Below are positions 60,571-64,000 of a stretch of DNA of 64,000 bases, piece by piece; the stretch's first letter is position 1, and every line of letters begins with the position of its first letter. This DNA comes from Mycolicibacterium canariasense (GTDB lineage Bacteria > Actinomycetota > Actinomycetes > Mycobacteriales > Mycobacteriaceae). The notes under the pieces are model-generated. The model was not told where the DNA came from. It did not search any database and saw nothing but the letters and a program-made list of their open reading frames with translations. Both the position numbers and the translations under genes were made by a program. The DNA lies in the NCBI RefSeq assembly GCF_002101555.1, contig NZ_LQOL01000064.1:45366-109365 (forward strand). Reading direction: 5' to 3'.

Positions 60571-61703
60571 TCGCCACGCCTGTCGTTTTCGGTCCGGCGA
60601 CCGTGCGCGGTGCCTGTGCGGTGCCGGCGGAGCTGGTGGGGGCCGGGCTGGCCGCGTTGGACGACCGGCACACCGTCGTCGACGATCGGGTGGTCGAGGT
60701 GGACGCCGTACTGGGTGACATCGTGGGCACCGCCGCCGGCGACGGCCCCCGCGAGATCGTCCTGATCTGTCCCGGCTGGTGGCCGGCCGCCAGGCTGCAT
60801 CGGGTCCGGGCCGCGGCCGCCGGACACTGTCCGGAAGTGGTTGTGCTGCAACGGCCGCAGGTGTACCGGCGAGCACACCCCGATGTCGAGGTGCTCATCG
60901 AGATCGCCGACGAGTTCGTCGTCGCGGGCGCTTTGACGGACGGGGCTTACACCGCGGCGCTGGTGGTCCCGCGGCAGGCCGATCCGGCGGATGCGGTGGT
61001 GTCCGGCCTCGGCGGACCGGCGTCGGTGCTCGTCGACGTGCCCACCGCGGTGGCCGGTGCGCGCACCGTCGCGACCGATATCGCCGCCCGGTTGCGCCGC
61101 GGCGGCACCGACGTTGCCATCACCGGCGACCGGCAGCTGTCCCGGGCCGCCACCGGGTGGGCCGATACCACCACGGCGGCCGGTGACTCGTCGCGCCGCA
61201 TACTTCCGTGGATCGTGGCCGCCGGGCTGCTGGCGGTATCGGCAACCACGTTGGCATTGCCCGATGAACCGGACAGTGGCACAACGGTATCGGTCGTCGA
61301 AGGGCGGGTGGCGGCCAGGGTGCCGACGGGCTGGACCGTCGAACGGATCACGGCGGGAGCCGGTTCCCGCCGTGTACAAGCCGTCGAGCCGGGCGGCAAC
61401 CGCGCCGTGCTCATCGTGCAGTCCCGGGCCGAAGCCGACCTGGCCGCGACGGCGGCGACGCTCGACACCGCGCTGCAGCGCCAGGATCCCGGCGTTTTCA
61501 CGGCGCTGCGGACAGCGGTGGAGCGTGGCGGCCGGACCGTCATCGGTTACACCGAGACCAGAGCCGGACGGGAAATCGACTGGGCCGTCTTTCTCGACGG
61601 CGCCGTACGGATTGCCGTGGGATGTCAGAGCCCGCCCGGTCAGGCCGCGCGGATGGTGGCGGTCTGCGACGAGGTGATCCGGTCCGCGCACGGGATTTCG
61701 TGA
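60567..61703 (+). CDS. Type VII secretion-associated protein (Rv3446c-like)
   Basis: A 378-residue protein of the ESX-4 locus. ATG 60567 overlaps the eccC4 stop. The first ~200 residues look like an actin/HSP70-like or alpha/beta region (LICPGWWPAARLHRVRAAAA, VLQRPQVYRRAHPDVEVLIE). A membrane helix is at about 210-228 (ILPWIVAAGLLAVSATTLAL). A periplasmic domain follows (EGRVAARVPTGWTVERITAG). Position and organisation match Rv3446c; a longer frame upstream is a shadow of eccC4. Function unknown. Confidence 0.85.
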   Translation: MIATPVVFGPATVRGACAVPAELVGAGLAALDDRHTVVDDRVVEVDAVLGDIVGTAAGDGPREIVLICPGWWPAARLHRVRAAAAGHCPEVVVLQRPQVYRRAHPDVEVLIEIADEFVVAGALTDGAYTAALVVPRQADPADAVVSGLGGPASVLVDVPTAVAGARTVATDIAARLRRGGTDVAITGDRQLSRAATGWADTTTAAGDSSRRILPWIVAAGLLAVSATTLALPDEPDSGTTVSVVEGRVAARVPTGWTVERITAGAGSRRVQAVEPGGNRAVLIVQSRAEADLAATAATLDTALQRQDPGVFTALRTAVERGGRTVIGYTETRAGREIDWAVFLDGAVRIAVGCQSPPGQAARMVAVCDEVIRSAHGIS

Positions 61704-61772
61704 CATGGCGGGAACCTAACCGGCGTCGCCGGCGTCCAATCACAGTAAGGGCATCCAACGAGAGGACGGCAG

Positions 61773-62081
61773 ATGGCTTCGCTCAACACCGATTTCGATC
61801 TCATGCACGCGGTCGCGGCGCAGATCGACCACCGCAACGAGGAAATCCGGACCATGCTCGCAGCGTTCATCGGCCGGATGGGTTCGGTCCCGCCGTCGGT
61901 CTGGGGTGGTGCCGCGGCGCTGCGCTTCCGCGAGGTCGTCGACCGGTGGAACGCCGAGTCGCTGGCGCTGCACACCGCCCTGGCGCGCATCGCCGACACC
62001 ATTCGACTCAACGAACGCACCCTACGCGAGGCCGGTGAGAGTCACTCGCAGCAGATCGGCGCCGTCATCAACCACCTGTAA
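61773..62081 (+). CDS. esxU: WXG100 family protein EsxU
   Basis: A 102-residue ESAT-6-like helical hairpin protein, probably secreted by ESX-4 as a dimer with EsxT. The turn motif is PSVWGGAAALRF (WGG). It begins MASLNTDFDLMHAVAAQIDH. A good site (GAGAGGACGG) precedes the ATG at 61773. It is 9 bases upstream of esxT. No clear YxxxD/E export signal is visible at its C-terminus. Confidence 0.9.
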   Translation: MASLNTDFDLMHAVAAQIDHRNEEIRTMLAAFIGRMGSVPPSVWGGAAALRFREVVDRWNAESLALHTALARIADTIRLNERTLREAGESHSQQIGAVINHL

Positions 62082-62090
62082 GGAGCCATC

Positions 62091-62387
62091 ATGGACAGCA
62101 CGCTTTCCTACAATTTCGACGAGATCGAGTATTCGGTGCGTCAGGACATCCACACCACCTCGGCGCGGCTGAGCGCGGCGCTGGAGGATCTGCGCGCCCA
62201 GATCGCCCCGCTGCAGCAGGTCTGGACCCGCCAGGCAGCCGAGGCCTACCGTGACGAACAATTGCGCTGGGATCAATCGGCGTCGGCACTGCAGGACATC
62301 CTCTTCCGTCTGGGCAACGCCGTGCGTGCCGGCGCGGACGAGATCGCCGCGACCGATCGGCAGGCCGCCAACGCCTGGGGGCGTTGA
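62091..62387 (+). CDS. esxT: WXG100 family protein EsxT
   Basis: A 98-residue partner of EsxU (MDSTLSYNFDEIEYSVRQDI). The turn has LQQVWTRQAAEAY, that is WTR instead of WXG; the helices on both sides are typical. The 5' site is AAGGAG. In M. tuberculosis esxT is followed by rplM-rpsI; here a GAF/SARP-like regulator follows instead. Confidence 0.88.
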   Translation: MDSTLSYNFDEIEYSVRQDIHTTSARLSAALEDLRAQIAPLQQVWTRQAAEAYRDEQLRWDQSASALQDILFRLGNAVRAGADEIAATDRQAANAWGR

Positions 62388-62561
62388 GGTGCAGGTGCCG
62401 ACATGACAAACGTAGTCAAATGTCCTGTCCGACATGCCACTCGCGATGGGCGGAGTCCGCGACCCTTACGGGTTTGTGCCGGTCGGCACGAATTGGCGCT
62501 ATGGTGTGGGATGCGGCCGAGGCAGTGAGGCGACCGGTCGTGATCGGGAGCGTGATCATTT

Positions 62562-63845
62562 GTGAGGACGATCAAGGGTCCGAGTGCTCGGGAGCTGCGT
62601 GCTGTGCACGAGCTTTTCGTGGCCGGCGAGGTCGATGTCACTGAGCTGGAACCCACGACGGTGCGGCCGGTCGTTGCCAAGAGCTGGCAGCGCAGCTTGG
62701 CCAAGGGGGTCGACCCGGATTTCGACCGGGCCCGGCCCGCGGCGGTGGCGTCCGGCATCGCGAAGTTGCGTGATTCGCATCCGTTGGCGCCCGCGCTCCC
62801 CGTCATTCGCCGGCTCCTCGTCGAGGACGCGATGGATGCGGGTGTCGTCGTCGCGGTGACCTCGGCCGACGGCACCCTGCTCTGGGTTGAAGGCGATCCG
62901 AAAGCCTGCCGCAGAGCCGAACAGATGAACTTCGTGCCGGGTGCCGACTGGAGCGAGCGCAGCGCCGGGACCAACGCGCCGGGCACGGCGCTGGCGCTGG
63001 ACCGTGAGCTGCAGATCCGCGGGTCGGAGCATTTCTCCCGCGTCGTGCAGCCGTGGAGCTGTACCGCGACGCCGCTGCACGATCCCGGCACCGGCGCGCT
63101 GCTCGGTGCCATCGACCTGACCGGCGGTCCCCAGGCGGCGTCGTCGCAGACGTTGGCGCTGGTCAGGGCGACCGCGCTGGCGGTAGAGAGCCACCTCGCG
63201 CTGCTGCGGTTGACGGGGTGCGCGCCGGAACCGGCCACCCGCAAGCCGCACCTGGTGGTGCTGGGTTCGGACCGGCCGCGCTGGGTGACCACCGATGTGT
63301 ACGGCCACCTGCGGGCCACCATGCTCACCGGCCGGCACGCCGACATCCTGGTCCTGCTCAGCCGGCACCCCGAAGGTTTGTCCGCCGATCACCTCGCCGT
63401 GCTGCTCGACGACAAGGACCTGGACGTGGTGACGGTCCGGGCCGAGATGTCCCGGTTGCGCAAGGTTATCGGTGCCGAGTACCTGGCGTCCCGGCCGTAC
63501 CGGCTGCTGGCGCCCATCACCACCGATATCGGCGAGGTGTTCGACGCGCTCGATCTCGGCGACGTCGAGGCCGCGCTGAACGCCTATCACGGCCCGTTGC
63601 TGCCGCAGTCGGTGTCGCCGTCCATCGCCCGATTACGCATGCAGGTGTCCGCGAGCATGCGGGGTGCGGTGCTGGCCGAGTGTTCCCGAGGGGACATGGC
63701 GCCCCTGCGGCGTTGGCTGGAGATGCCGGAAGGGCGTGACGACCGGGAAGGGTGGGAGGCGCTGCGCAACAGCGCGTCGATCGACCCGGTGGGCCGCGCC
63801 CAGGCCGGCGGCCATCTGGCCGGACTCGATTTCGAACTCGGCTGA
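62562..63845 (+). CDS. GAF-domain regulator with a SARP/BTAD-like C-terminal region
   Basis: A 427-residue protein from GTG 62562. Residues ~60-215 form a GAF domain of the AcoR type (VVVAVTSADGTLLWVEGDPK, FVPGADWSERSAGTNAPGTA, SCTATPLHDPGTGALLGAID). No sigma-54 AAA domain follows. Instead, residues ~240-360 resemble a winged-helix/BTAD unit (VTVRAEMSRLRKVIG, YRLLAPIT and ALNAYHGPLLPQSVSPSIARLR). It lies 93 bases upstream of an aldehyde dehydrogenase gene on the same strand and is its probable activator. Confidence 0.83.
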   Translation: MRTIKGPSARELRAVHELFVAGEVDVTELEPTTVRPVVAKSWQRSLAKGVDPDFDRARPAAVASGIAKLRDSHPLAPALPVIRRLLVEDAMDAGVVVAVTSADGTLLWVEGDPKACRRAEQMNFVPGADWSERSAGTNAPGTALALDRELQIRGSEHFSRVVQPWSCTATPLHDPGTGALLGAIDLTGGPQAASSQTLALVRATALAVESHLALLRLTGCAPEPATRKPHLVVLGSDRPRWVTTDVYGHLRATMLTGRHADILVLLSRHPEGLSADHLAVLLDDKDLDVVTVRAEMSRLRKVIGAEYLASRPYRLLAPITTDIGEVFDALDLGDVEAALNAYHGPLLPQSVSPSIARLRMQVSASMRGAVLAECSRGDMAPLRRWLEMPEGRDDREGWEALRNSASIDPVGRAQAGGHLAGLDFELG

Positions 63846-63938
63846 CCGCCTGCCGGTTGCAACGGTGCTGCAACCCTGCTCTTCGTACATTGAGTGACGA
63901 CCGACACACTTTCGTCGTCTCATGGCAGGAGATCAACC

Positions 63939-64000
63939 GTGACTGTTTATGCACGTCCGGGCGCTGAGGGCGCTTTGATGTCTTTTAAGTCTCGTTATGA
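63939..64000 (+). CDS. Aldehyde dehydrogenase, N-terminus only (continues beyond window)
   Basis: Only about 20 codons are visible, starting at GTG 63939 after AGGAGAT. The sequence MTVYARPGAEGALMSFKSRY matches the start of the mycobacterial aldehyde dehydrogenase group that includes Rv0458 and the EPTC-inducible enzyme of fast growers. Members oxidise aldehydes such as acetaldehyde with NAD. The GAF regulator just upstream fits acetaldehyde or alcohol induction. The rest is outside the window. Confidence 0.75.
   Translation, partial: MTVYARPGAEGALMSFKSRY

Noticed and set aside
1..64000. tRNA, rRNA, insertion sequences, integrase or attachment sites
   Set aside because: No cloverleaf-like sequence, transposase motif or flanking direct repeats were recognised by eye on either strand; a dedicated search was not possible.

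Overview
The window looks like chromosomal DNA of a fast-growing mycobacterium (Mycolicibacterium type). The evidence is uniformly high GC, many GTG starts, MspA-type porins (typical of fast growers), PknH_C-type lipoproteins, cutinase-like esterases, F420-type luciferase-like enzymes and a full ESX-4 locus. I see no insertion sequence, prophage, tRNA, rRNA or CRISPR array. The backbone follows M. tuberculosis gene order (Rv0731c methyltransferase, secY-adk-map-sigL-rslA, mmsA-fadE9-mmsB, infA-rpmJ-rpsM-rpsK-rpsD-rpoA-rplQ-truA, cutinases, ESX-4). Here the spc end (secY) and the alpha operon (infA onward) lie 23 kb apart on one strand, whereas in M. tuberculosis they are far apart.

Layout. 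1-7.1 kb is a cell-envelope region: SAM methyltransferase, a secreted protein with three near-identical ~103-residue modules, a Pro-rich secreted protein, one intact and one frameshifted MspA-like porin, an exported protein and a lipoprotein. 7.3-11.3 kb: secY, adk, map, then the ECF sigma factor sigL and its anti-sigma factor rslA. 11.35-16.3 kb: an unassigned biosynthetic cluster of a ThDP enzyme, SRPBCC protein, KAS III-like enzyme lacking the catalytic His, aminotransferase and MarR regulator. 16.3-19.8 kb: a sugar-acid locus (P-loop kinase, MFS transporter, KDPG-type aldolase, divergent DeoR regulator). 19.8-22.5 kb: a two-component system and a degenerate HAD protein. 22.5-26.2 kb: valine catabolism (mmsA-fadE9-mmsB). 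26.3-28.1 kb: tandem luciferase-like oxidoreductases. 28.1-31.3 kb: a histidine kinase with a cyclic-nucleotide-binding-like sensor, next to a receiver-domain/flavin-reductase fusion that lacks redox cysteines.

31.6-36.3 kb is the alpha ribosomal operon and truA, with a perfect terminator hairpin inside the 5' end of the truA frame. 36.3-39.6 kb holds four cutinase-like esterases and a small exported protein. 39.6-41.2 kb holds a divergent EamA exporter and CGNR regulator.

41.2-48.3 kb is the most striking region: eight minus-strand genes overlapping by 1-8 bases. They encode a protein whose C-terminal pattern resembles HK97-fold encapsulins, a GGPP synthase-like prenyltransferase, two small unknown proteins, a CrtC/AttH-like lipocalin, an SCP2-like protein, a large FAD amine-oxidase/desaturase-like enzyme, and a Pro-rich protein with a duplicated LLAxLQAWRxYLEQ motif. 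An AAA-GAF-nucleotide cyclase of about 1450 residues lies 72 bases upstream on the same strand. I read this as a candidate isoprenoid-processing protein compartment. The shell assignment is by sequence pattern only and is the main thing to test.

52.9-62.4 kb is ESX-4 (eccB4, mycP4, eccD4, eccC4, an Rv3446c-like gene, esxU, esxT). The window ends with a GAF/SARP-like regulator and the first codons of an aldehyde dehydrogenase.
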